A DNA stretch of 34,065 nucleotides, taken from contig JABJHO010000042.1 of the NCBI GenBank assembly GCA_018661775.1, forward strand, positions 1 through 34,065, given 5' to 3'. The position numbers and the translations under genes were made by a program. The stretch is from Candidatus Magasanikiibacteriota bacterium. Its GTDB lineage: Bacteria > Patescibacteriota > Patescibacteriia > Magasanikbacterales > UBA922. Positions 1 to 8,800 of the stretch are shown here, one piece after another (the stretch's first letter is position 1; every line of letters begins with the position of its first letter). The notes under the pieces are model-generated. The model was given only the letters and a program-made list of their open reading frames with translations, was not told the origin of the DNA and did no database searches.

Positions 1-2
1 CG

Positions 3-374
3 TTGGCATTAGGAGAGCTTTCCTCAGCATCTGTTGCGACTGGAAGTATTGTTGCTACTATTACAAGTGAAGAAGGGTATGACATGTCAATTGCCGAAGA
101 TGGTGATTTGAGAGATGGGGCAAAGACCATTGATGATGTTGTAGACGGAACCGTTACGGCTGGGAGCGAAGAGTATGGTATTAAAGCCACTGATGGAGAC
201 GGGGCTTTATCACAAGATACAGCAATTACAAATAATCTTGTTGTTGCCTCCAATGTAGGGTATGTAAAAGATAAAGCAACGACAATTACTTTTAGTGCGT
301 CAATTGATGCCACACAAACGCAGCAAGGGTCATACGCACATACGGTTACACTTACACTTACCGCAAAACCTTAA
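3..374 (+). CDS. C-terminal fragment of a secreted WxL-like surface protein (5' partial)
   Basis: The reading frame is open at the left window edge, so only about the last 123 residues are seen and the apparent start is not real. The visible part is acidic, rich in Thr, Ala, Ser and Val, lacks Cys, and reads as beta-strand repeats. It ends with GSYAHTVTLTLTAKP, which resembles the closing strand of Gram-positive WxL domains (GTY..T(L/I)TW.L...P), but with Leu where the second Trp should be. The next gene, 6 nt downstream, resembles the WxL-interacting protein family, which is the usual partner of WxL proteins. I infer a non-covalently held surface protein. A pilin-like or TasA-like strand protein is the main alternative. 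The N-terminus and signal peptide lie outside the window. Confidence 0.6.
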   Translation: MALGELSSASVATGSIVATITSEEGYDMSIAEDGDLRDGAKTIDDVVDGTVTAGSEEYGIKATDGDGALSQDTAITNNLVVASNVGYVKDKATTITFSASIDATQTQQGSYAHTVTLTLTAKP

Positions 375-380
375 GTCTTT

Positions 381-1247
381 ATGTATACATACGTTTTCTC
401 ATTTTTATTTTCCAGTCTTTGTGCTGTATTGTTTTTTGTGCCTGTAGTTGTTTCTGCAATCGAAATTGGTCCGGTACGACAGACGGTGGTGGTAGAGCCG
501 GGTACACAAAAAAAGATATACATTACAATAAAAAATACACAAGATTATCCATTGCGTATTAGGTTGGGTGCTGATGCGTTTAGTGTGGATAGTGTTACTG
601 GCGCAGCAGTTTTTGGGGCAAAAGATGTGGCTCGAGACTGGGTCTCTGCAGAAGAAAAATATATTTCACTTTTACCATCTCAAGAGCAGCGAATACCGTT
701 TGATTTGCATGTGCCAGCCAATGCGCTTCCCGGGGCACATTATTTGGGGTTATTTGCACAAGAAAAGCCCGGTGAAGGTCAGGTTGGTGTTTCAGCGCGG
801 GTTGGTTCTCTGTTTTTCCTTCATGTGGCAGGAGAAGTACATGAAGAGCTGTTGGAAGAGGATTTTTCTTCTTCAAAAGTGTTGATTTTTAATACAAACG
901 TGGGGAGTCGGGTGCAAGTAAAAAATATTGGCGATATACATGTGGTGCCACAAGGAGAAATTCGAATCATTAATCGCAAAGATGAGGTGGTGGGCACGGT
1001 GTTGCTCAACACTGAACAGCAAAACGTCTACCCAAATCAAGCGTGGTATCGGTATGTATCTTTTGACTCACTTTCGTACAAAGACGCTGGACCAATACGG
1101 ATACAGTACACAATACATTATGGGATAGCAAACAAAGTTGCTTCAGGTGAGGTAGTTGTGTGGTATTTACCATACACACTTTTTCTTCCCGTGATACTTA
1201 TACTATGTATTTTCTTAGGAGTGTTTGTTTTTCGTAAAACCCGGTAA
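381..1247 (+). CDS. WxLIP/DUF916-like surface protein with C-terminal membrane anchor
   Basis: A 288-residue protein. Residues 1-27 form a signal peptide. About 28-145 is an immunoglobulin-like domain beginning IGPVRQTVVVEPG, with the pattern of DUF916 (WxL-interacting protein, peptidoglycan-binding): a Pro-Gly turn, then K..IYITIKN. A second beta domain follows at about 150-250 (DUF3324-like position). Residues 262-284 are a transmembrane helix followed by RKTR, a stop-transfer signal. The order signal, two beta domains, membrane helix, basic tail is that of WxLIP proteins. It lies 6 nt after the upstream WxL-like gene and 3 nt before the cysteine-repeat gene, so the three probably form one operon. 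No clear Shine-Dalgarno site is visible, so translational coupling is likely. The family call rests on pattern only. Confidence 0.6.
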   Translation: MYTYVFSFLFSSLCAVLFFVPVVVSAIEIGPVRQTVVVEPGTQKKIYITIKNTQDYPLRIRLGADAFSVDSVTGAAVFGAKDVARDWVSAEEKYISLLPSQEQRIPFDLHVPANALPGAHYLGLFAQEKPGEGQVGVSARVGSLFFLHVAGEVHEELLEEDFSSSKVLIFNTNVGSRVQVKNIGDIHVVPQGEIRIINRKDEVVGTVLLNTEQQNVYPNQAWYRYVSFDSLSYKDAGPIRIQYTIHYGIANKVASGEVVVWYLPYTLFLPVILILCIFLGVFVFRKTR

Positions 1248-1250
1248 CAT

Positions 1251-4200
1251 ATGAACACGTTTTTTGCTAAACGAGATTACTTTTTGGCCATACCACTTGC
1301 GTGTTGTGTGTTTTTTACCATTGTTTTATGTGTGCTTGCTGTAGATGTGACGGTTACGGTAACGGTGCCCGCCATTTGTGGTAACGGTGCCATTGAAGGA
1401 GCAGAGGTGTGTGATGATGGAAACACGACAGCAGGAGACGGGTGCTCGGCTACATGTACTTCTGAATCCTCAAGCACTTCTAGCGGGAGCAGTTTTTCTA
1501 GTGCTCCACCACCGTCAGCAGTTGAGTCCACAGAAGAGAGCACAGAAACAGAAGAGGGTACAGAAACAGAAGAGAGCACAGAAACAGAAGAGGTGGTAAC
1601 AGAGGAACCCTTACCTGAAGAAGAAGAGGAGGAGGAAGAGGAGGAAGAGATTACAATATGTGGCGATGGTGTTGTACAAGAAACAGAGCAGTGTGATGAT
1701 GGTAATACAATTGCTGGCGATGGGTGTGATTTGGCCTGTGTAACAGAAATATGTGGAAATGGGTACTTGCAGGCTGGAGAAGGGTGTGATGATGGAAATG
1801 AGGATAACACAGATGCGTGTTTAGACGCATGTGTCGTCGCAACATGTGGTGATTATTATATACAAACAGGCGTTGAGCAGTGTGATGATGGTAATACAGT
1901 AGATAACGATGGGTGTTCTACCATGTGCCAAGAAGAGGTGTTGCCCCCTGGGTGTGGTGACGGCATTGTACAAGAAACAGAACAGTGTGATGACGGAAAC
2001 ACTATTGCCGGTGATGGGTGTGATTTGGCTTGTATAACAGAAGTATGTGGTAATGGGTATGTACAGGTTGGAGAAGGGTGTGATGACGGAAATGAGGATA
2101 ACACAGATGCGTGTTTAGACGCATGTGTTGTCGCAACATGTGGTGATTATTATATACAAACAGACGTTGAGCAGTGTGATGATGGTAATGTGGCAGATGG
2201 AGATGGGTGCTCTGCTTTATGTCAGGAAGAGGTCGCTGTTATTTGTGGCGATGGACTGCTCCAGGTTGAAGAAGAGTGTGATGATGGAAATTTGTTGAGC
2301 GGTGATGGGTGTAGTGATATGTGTGTATTTGAAATTTTTACTTTTTGTGGTGATGGTGTACCAGAAGGTGAAGAAATGTGTGATGACGGAAATAGTATAA
2401 ATGGTGATGGGTGTTCCGCAGCGTGCGAAATAGAAGAAGAAATACAGCCGGCATGCGGAGATGGTGTGTTGGGTGATGGAGAAATGTGTGATGATGGAAA
2501 CACGAGAAACAGAGACGGGTGTTCTGCAGCTTGTACAATAGAAGAAGAAATACAGCCAGCATGTGGAGATGGGTCATTTGACGCCGGAGAAGAGTGTGAT
2601 GATGGGAATATAATGAATGGAGATGGGTGTAGTTCGGCGTGTGTGTTTGAGATCCCTTCGATTTGTGGTGATGGTATTGTTGACGAAGGGGAGAGTTGTG
2701 ATGATGGGAATTTTGTAAACCAAGACGGATGTCTTGATACCTGTGCTTTTGCTGGGTGTGGTGATGGATTTATTTTTGCTGATATTGAGGAGTGTGATGA
2801 TGAAAATAGTGAAGATGGGGACGGGTGTTCTTCTTTCTGTATCAGTGAGATCATACCTTCGTGTGGTAATGATATTCTTGAAGCAGATGAGGTTTGTGAT
2901 GATGGAAATCGTTTTGATGGAGATGGGTGTTCTGCTTTATGCACTATTGAGTCAAAAAAATTAGCATTAGGAAACTTTATACTTCGTTTGGCAAATGGAG
3001 CAATTAGACCACAGGTAGATGATGAAAAAATATACACACTAACAGGGGATACGGTACAAATCTCGTTAGATAAAGAATTTTTTGATGAATATTCTGTACA
3101 ATCAATGGTTTTGCAGTATGTTGTTGGGGTAGATACCAAAAAATTTGTAGATCGAGGGATGTTAAGCTTTATTGATCCAGTGTATGCAGTAGAAGAGGGG
3201 TTACTACAAAAGCAACTAGGTTTTGTGCCACAAACACAGCGATTTTCTTCATCATTAGTGTTGGGTGAAGCTGGTATTCAGGATGTGGACATTGTTATTC
3301 GGTATAAGGACGGTGAAGTGGATCGTGTGCCGCTGCAGATTAATATAACACAACCTGGTACAATTATTTCTGATGATTCCAAAGAACCTTTGGTCGGTTC
3401 CACTGTAACTTTAATAGATGATCAGTCAAATGATGTGTGGCAGTCTGTTCATTTTGACCAAAATAATCCAACCCCCGTATCAAAAGACGGTACATATGGA
3501 TTTATAGTTCCTAATGGCGAATATATATTACGTGTTGAGAAAGAGGGATATAGAACACAAGAGTCATTTTCCTTTCGTGTTGAGAATAATATTGTGAATG
3601 AGGATGTGGTGTTAATGAAAAAGCTCCCAAAATTAATAGACTCGGTTGAGGATATTCTTGAGGAGGATATTTCTGCAGGAGAAAAAGTACAAAAGATTGC
3701 AGTTGTTTCTGCCACTAAGGCGGTTGAGGTTGCCAAGGTTGGTGTGCGGACTGTTGTTGAGGTCGCAAAAAAGATAGACGATGTAGCAGACGACCCGCTT
3801 GTTGAGGAAGTAACCGAAGAAGTAATAATCCCAACGACAGTTGCCGCGTCTGCAACCATTGTGCTGCCATCACTGTGGAGTATTATTATTCCATTGCTTC
3901 GCTTTTTGTTCCTTCAGCCATTACTCCTTTTGGGGTTGCGAAAAAGAAAAGAGTGGGGGGTTATTTATAATGCACTTACAAAGCTCCCAATTGATTTGGC
4001 GGTGGTGCGTATTGTTAATGCTGAAACAAAAAAAGTGGTACAATCACGCGTAACAGACTTAAAAGGAAGGTTTTTGTTTATTGTAAATCCTGGATCGTAT
4101 GTGATAGAGGTGACAAAACCAGGTTTTTCGTATCCATCAAGCATATTACAATCCGTAAAATCAGATGGTCGTTTTGCAGATATTTATCATAGTGAAACCA

Positions 4201-4730
4201 TAGAGGTAACACAAAAAGGTGTTGGTCTTACGCCAAATATACCGGTTGATCCGGTGGACGCAGAAAAAACACCAAAAAGAATTGTTTGGGAAAAACGTCT
4301 TCGAATTGTGCAGCATATTTTTGCGTCATCTGGTATTTATACAACAATGGTTGGGTTATATATTGCACCAACATTATGGCTTTGTGGATTTTTGGCCGTA
4401 CATATTGTGGTGTATTTGTTGTTCATCCATTTAATTCAACCAAAACAACCAAAAGGTTGGGGGATTGTATATGATAGCGAATCAGGAGAGCCTTTGGCAA
4501 AAGCAGTTGTTCGATTATTTAACAAACAATACGATAAACTGGTGGCAACATTTGTGACAGACAGAAAAGGTCGGTATGCATTTTTGGTAGGACCAAGCGT
4601 GTATTATCATATTTCTGAAAAGTCAGGATATAGGGAGTTAATTGGTCCGGATATTCGTATAAAAGAAAAAAAGGCCGAAGGGGGAATTATTAAAACAGAT
4701 GTACACTTAGAAAAAGATGGAGAAACATAA
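1251..4730 (+). CDS. Giant cysteine-rich repeat surface protein (Myxococcus-type repeats plus carboxypeptidase-regulatory-like domains)
   Basis: An 1159-residue protein. A signal segment covers about 1-30. The first cysteine repeat is at 42-70, followed by an acidic Ser/Thr/Glu linker (about 75-135) with STETEE-like units and an 11-Glu run. Thirteen more repeats fill about 137-567, giving 14 of the form CG(D/N)G....E.CDDGN...GDGCS..C, the DUF4215/Myxococcus cysteine-rich repeat; each should form internal disulfides outside the cell. Three carboxypeptidase-regulatory-like or SpaA-like beta domains follow (about 703-790, 902-960, 1068-1150), recognised by DG.Y.F.V..G.Y...V.K.GY. Hydrophobic segments near 869-897 and 1024-1063 lie between them, so the last domains may sit on either side of the membrane. 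It probably acts in adhesion or as cell-wall scaffold. No enzymatic motif is visible. Confidence 0.8.
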   Translation: MNTFFAKRDYFLAIPLACCVFFTIVLCVLAVDVTVTVTVPAICGNGAIEGAEVCDDGNTTAGDGCSATCTSESSSTSSGSSFSSAPPPSAVESTEESTETEEGTETEESTETEEVVTEEPLPEEEEEEEEEEEITICGDGVVQETEQCDDGNTIAGDGCDLACVTEICGNGYLQAGEGCDDGNEDNTDACLDACVVATCGDYYIQTGVEQCDDGNTVDNDGCSTMCQEEVLPPGCGDGIVQETEQCDDGNTIAGDGCDLACITEVCGNGYVQVGEGCDDGNEDNTDACLDACVVATCGDYYIQTDVEQCDDGNVADGDGCSALCQEEVAVICGDGLLQVEEECDDGNLLSGDGCSDMCVFEIFTFCGDGVPEGEEMCDDGNSINGDGCSAACEIEEEIQPACGDGVLGDGEMCDDGNTRNRDGCSAACTIEEEIQPACGDGSFDAGEECDDGNIMNGDGCSSACVFEIPSICGDGIVDEGESCDDGNFVNQDGCLDTCAFAGCGDGFIFADIEECDDENSEDGDGCSSFCISEIIPSCGNDILEADEVCDDGNRFDGDGCSALCTIESKKLALGNFILRLANGAIRPQVDDEKIYTLTGDTVQISLDKEFFDEYSVQSMVLQYVVGVDTKKFVDRGMLSFIDPVYAVEEGLLQKQLGFVPQTQRFSSSLVLGEAGIQDVDIVIRYKDGEVDRVPLQINITQPGTIISDDSKEPLVGSTVTLIDDQSNDVWQSVHFDQNNPTPVSKDGTYGFIVPNGEYILRVEKEGYRTQESFSFRVENNIVNEDVVLMKKLPKLIDSVEDILEEDISAGEKVQKIAVVSATKAVEVAKVGVRTVVEVAKKIDDVADDPLVEEVTEEVIIPTTVAASATIVLPSLWSIIIPLLRFLFLQPLLLLGLRKRKEWGVIYNALTKLPIDLAVVRIVNAETKKVVQSRVTDLKGRFLFIVNPGSYVIEVTKPGFSYPSSILQSVKSDGRFADIYHSETIEVTQKGVGLTPNIPVDPVDAEKTPKRIVWEKRLRIVQHIFASSGIYTTMVGLYIAPTLWLCGFLAVHIVVYLLFIHLIQPKQPKGWGIVYDSESGEPLAKAVVRLFNKQYDKLVATFVTDRKGRYAFLVGPSVYYHISEKSGYRELIGPDIRIKEKKAEGGIIKTDVHLEKDGET
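1659..2246 (+). repeat. In-gene tandem duplication of a 294-bp (98-residue) block
   Basis: Positions 1659-1952 and 1953-2246 carry the same three successive cysteine repeats in the same order. Long stretches are nearly identical in DNA; for example the region around 1801-1890 matches that around 2095-2184 with only scattered changes. The neighbouring repeats of the same protein differ much more in DNA sequence, so this block was duplicated recently. Confidence 0.85.
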
Positions 4731-4754
4731 AAAAGCACCGCTAGGTGCTTTTTT
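4729..4754. terminator. Bidirectional terminator between convergent genes
   Basis: The stem AAGCACC (4733-4739) pairs with GGTGCTT (4744-4750) around a GCTA loop, with A-tract before and T-tract after. It lies between the convergent surface-protein gene and amidohydrolase gene and should work for both strands. Confidence 0.85.
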
Positions 4755-4756
4755 AT

Positions 4757-5710
4757 TTAGATTCCAAGAAACGTTTGTGCATTTGTGGTATATATTTTTT
4801 TTCGTATTTCTTCGTCAAGTGCTAAGCCAGAAAATGTTTCTGTAAAATCTGGCTCAACCGCGCATGTATAAGTGTCTTTTTCAAGTAAGTCTTTGTAGCA
4901 CCCAATGAGCGAGGTGTACCACTGCACGGTTTTTCTTTTATTGTCTGTAATGACCGTGTCGCTTCCAAACAAAAAACGATCGGGATATTTGTTGATTAAT
5001 TTTTTGAATTTCTCTGGATCTTTGGAAATTCTTTTTAGCCCGTCTTCTGCAAAAGACCCAAAAGATATGTCTGTATAGAGATTTGGATGAGCATCCATCA
5101 ACGCTTCAAACCGCGTAGTATTAATTGATGAAAGACAAAAGTGTGGACAATTAATTTTTAGATTTGGGTATTTGGTGAGAATGTCAATAAATTCATTTTT
5201 AATATTTTCATGGTATGGGTTGGTATGAAAAATAATTGGGAGATTATTTTTTTCGGCATATGCATACACGGGCAACAACTCTTTTCTATTGAGTGGTCCC
5301 ATTGTTTTATAAAAGGAATCATAATGGCCATTATATAGCTTTATTCCTTTTCCACCTTTTTTAATATATTCTTTTACAATATCAATAGCATTTTCTTCTA
5401 TGCCGACTGTGGGAAAAAAAATAAATCTATCGGGGTATGTTTTGGCTATCTCCAAAACAACATCATTGTTTCTTTTATATTTGGTAAATCCGGTCCCTCC
5501 GTATATTGTTTCTTTGGGGCTTCCAACGAGCACTGTTTTTCCAATGTCCATGTTATCCATTGCCTCAAGAAATTTAGGAAGTTGTTTTTTGGATTGAATG
5601 TGTTCATGCATGTTGTAGACGATATTATCTGGTGTGCGTGTTTTGTTGATGAGATAATATGCACCAATAAAAGCGAGAGCAATGCAACAAAGAAGTGATA
5701 TTTTTTTCAT
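4757..5710 (-). CDS. Membrane-anchored amidohydrolase (amidohydrolase-2 TIM barrel)
   Basis: A 317-residue protein. Residues 5-21 are a single hydrophobic segment (uncleaved anchor or signal). The rest has the signature of the metal-dependent amidohydrolase-2 family: HEH at 35-37 (strand-1 HxH metal ligands), His162 in IIFHTNP, His190 in CPHF, and Asp251 in FLFGSD, followed by the family's C-terminal N..FLG motif. All expected metal ligands are present, so it should be an active hydrolase or decarboxylase-type enzyme facing the outside. The substrate cannot be inferred from the sequence or neighbours. No Shine-Dalgarno site is seen. A -10-like TATAAT (5720-5725, minus) and a palindrome lie just upstream. 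It is convergent with the cysteine-repeat gene and appears to be monocistronic. Confidence 0.8.
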   Translation of the reverse strand: MKKISLLCCIALAFIGAYYLINKTRTPDNIVYNMHEHIQSKKQLPKFLEAMDNMDIGKTVLVGSPKETIYGGTGFTKYKRNNDVVLEIAKTYPDRFIFFPTVGIEENAIDIVKEYIKKGGKGIKLYNGHYDSFYKTMGPLNRKELLPVYAYAEKNNLPIIFHTNPYHENIKNEFIDILTKYPNLKINCPHFCLSSINTTRFEALMDAHPNLYTDISFGSFAEDGLKRISKDPEKFKKLINKYPDRFLFGSDTVITDNKRKTVQWYTSLIGCYKDLLEKDTYTCAVEPDFTETFSGLALDEEIRKKIYTTNAQTFLGI

Positions 5711-5726
5711 AGCGCTATAATTATAT

Positions 5727-5745
5727 ATGTATTAGCATAATACAT
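5727..5745. promoter_or_regulatory. Perfect inverted repeat, possible operator of the amidohydrolase gene
   Basis: ATGTATTA, a 3-nt GCA spacer, then TAATACAT: eight-base arms with no mismatch. It lies just upstream of the minus-strand -10-like TATAAT, where a repressor could block the amidohydrolase promoter. The region is AT-rich, so chance is possible. Confidence 0.35.
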
Positions 5746-5776
5746 GAACAAGCAAGCTGTCTAGTGCGACAGTATT

Positions 5777-5805
5777 TTGAGAGGCAGTATTGTTTGTGGT
5801 ATACT
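5777..5805 (+). promoter_or_regulatory. Promoter of the lamin-tail protein gene
   Basis: TTGAGA (5777-5782), a 17-bp spacer, and an extended -10, TGGTATACT (TATACT at 5800-5805). Transcription should start near 5812, leaving a leader of about 20 nt that contains AAGGAGGG before the ATG at 5832. Confidence 0.75.
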
Positions 5806-5831
5806 ATGGGTGTTAAAAACATAAGGAGGGT

Positions 5832-8800
5832 ATGAAGCAAAAAAACTTTTTTGGTGTACTGGTTCTTTTTTGTTTTGGTATATGTTTTATTTCCTTGCAA
5901 AGCGTGGCATCACACAGTAGTGTGGTAATTTCTGAAATTGGTGCATACGAAAAGCAGGGGCACGAATGGGTAGAAATAGTAAACAATGGAACCGAACAAG
6001 TAGATATATCTGGTTGGAAATTTTGGGAAAGCACCACAAATCACGGACTCACTCTTGTGCGCGGAGAAGATACTATTCTTTTGCCAGGAGCGTATGCAAT
6101 AATCACTCAAGATAGTGATATTTTTTTAACCAATTTTCCGAATATTGCTGTACAGGTTTTTGATAGTTCTTGGCAAAATCTTAATGAAAGTGGTGAGGAA
6201 ATTGGTCTGATAGACGCAGAAGGAGCCCTTATTGAAACATTTACATATATTGCAGCACCAGACTTTTCTTTGCAGCGAAAAGATGCACATCTTGATGTGT
6301 ATGACGCGACAAACTGGGGGGAACATGTTGATGGTAATTCGATGGGAGTTGTTAATGTGTTTGTGCAAGACGTGGATGAGGGGGGCGAAGAGCCAGAAGG
6401 TAACCCTCAGGAGGAGATAGAAGACATGGTACCATATATACTGGTATCATCTTCAACCGTTTTTGTTGATGAGCAACTACTTTTTGACGGAAGCACATCT
6501 ACGTCAACAGGCAGTAATATAGTGTCATATATTTGGGACATGGGTGATGGTGCGGTATTGCAAGGTGTTACCACAACACACGCATACACCACTTCTGGAG
6601 AGTTTATACCAGAGTTAACTATTACAGATACACTTGGGAATTTGGCTGTGGCAACCAAATCTATCACCGTATTAGCGTTATCCGAAGAAGATGTTCCAGA
6701 AGAAAATAACCAACAAGAGCCTCAAGATGGAAATACAGAAAACCAAGAAGAGCAAGCTCAAGCCACGTCTTCAACCGCACATATTGTAATAAATGAAATA
6801 GTGACCGACCCAGAAAGTGATGAGCAAGAATGGATTGAACTGTATAATACGTCTTCTACTACTGTTGATCTTACAGGATGGGTACTTGAGGATGGGGTTG
6901 GGCAGATTGCCGCACCAACGTCAACCATGGTATCGAGTTCGTTTTATGTTGTTGAGCTTTCTTCAAGTAAATTAAATAATGCAGGAGATATTCTTGTTAT
7001 AAAAAATCCAAACGGCATAATTATTGACCAAGTCTCGTATGGAAATTGGGATGATGGAAATATGTCTGATAATGCACTTAAGCCAGAAAAAGGGCAATCG
7101 CTGGCAAGGATTGTTGACGGACAAGACTCAGGTATAGATGTGGTAGATTTTTCTCTTACCACAGCACAAACAAAAGGACTGCCAAATAATATTACTGCAC
7201 CAGTGGTTGAACAAACACCGCCTGCAAGCTCAGGAGGTGGTGGAGGAGGGGGTGCGCCTGCAAGAACACGGTACACTGTCGGGCAAGTGGTAATTAATGA
7301 GATTGTCTCAGACCCAAGTGATGGTGGAAATGAATTTATTGAACTATTTAATACCACAGACCGTACCATACCATTGTCTGGCTGGTATGTGGAAGATGGC
7401 GGAGAAGCGCGGACTGCACTTACCGGATCATTACGTGGTTCTGGGTTTTTTGTTATAGAAAATCCAAGAGGACATTTGAACAATGCAGGTGACAGCGTCG
7501 TGTTGTATGATTCTTATAATACTGTGATTGATAGAATGACGTATGGTACGTGGGATGATGGAAATGTAGCAAATAATGCGGTGGTACCAAGAGACCCAAA
7601 GAGTTTGGCGAGAAAAGTTGATGGACTGAATTCAGGAAATGATATGTATGATTTTGTATTGACCGACACCGTCACCAAGGGCGCAGCAAACAGGATTAGT
7701 GAAGCGGTGGCACAGTCTAATACTGACAATGGGTCTGCAGCAAGTTCTACCGCATCATCACAAATTTTGCACAGCGTGTTTATTTCTGAAATATTGCCCA
7801 ATCCAGAGGGGAGTGACAGAGAAGATGAATATATTGAAGTCTATAATGCCAGCGAAGATTCTGTCGATTTGGCCGGTTTTTCTCTTGGAGATGGGTCATC
7901 AAGAAGATACACCATAACACAAGGGTTGGTGCAGCCAGGTGAGTATTACGTGGTAAGACGTGAGACAAGTGGCATAGCACTCAACAATACTGGTGGAGAT
8001 CGCGCGGTACTGTATGACGTGGCGAGTCGTGCGGTTGATACCGTTGTGTATGCTGGTAGCGCAGAAGAGGGAGAAAGCTATGCAAAAAATGAACAAGGAG
8101 TATGGGTGTGGACGTACGAAGTAACACCTGGTGAGGCAAATATATTTGCGCGACATAATGTTGCCCCATCGATTATTATAGACACAAAAACAGACGTCAT
8201 AATTGGTGAGACTATTGCACTCGACGCATCTGACTCAGTAGACCTTGATGGGGATGTGTTACGCTTTTTTTGGACAATTGATTCAGTGCCTCGCGGTTTT
8301 GGCGATACCATTACACACACATTTTTTACACGCGGACAAAAAGATGTCACACTTGCTGTCTCAGATGGCGTGGCAACATCAACCGAACATGTCTTTGTTT
8401 TTGTCACTGATGGACAGGAAGAACATATACAAAACACAGTGACTGATGCGGCAGAGTCACTGCAGATTTCAGAAATTTTTCCCAATCCAGTTGGAACAGA
8501 TGCTGCTGAGTTTGTAGAAATATATAATCCACTCAATGAAGAGGTTTCACTTGCAGGTATTAAAATTGATGATGAGGAGGGCGGGTCTCGTGGATATGCT
8601 TTTGGTGATGGGGATGTCATTGCTGCAAACTCATATAAAATAATAGAAAAAAAACAATCAAGTATTGCATACAATAATACGAGTGATAGTGCACGACTCT
8701 TGTTTGCCGACGGTTCGGTAATTACAGAAGTGCGGTATGATGATGTAAAAGAAGGGGCATCGTTTGTGTTTGATGCTACAAAACAGGTGTGGGTGTGGAC

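Noticed and set aside
1277-1810. Long minus-strand ORF opposite the first cysteine repeats
   Set aside because: It is Ser/Pro/His rich because it mirrors the Asp/Gly/Cys repeat codons of the real gene; no start site or promoter.
2222-3139. 305-codon minus-strand ORF opposite the cysteine repeats
   Set aside because: Same cause: a repeat shadow with low-complexity SSHSSPS-type sequence.
6944-7483. Minus-strand ORFs opposite the lamin-tail gene (also 8078-8869)
   Set aside because: Shadows of a well-supported coding frame; no domain, no ribosome binding site.
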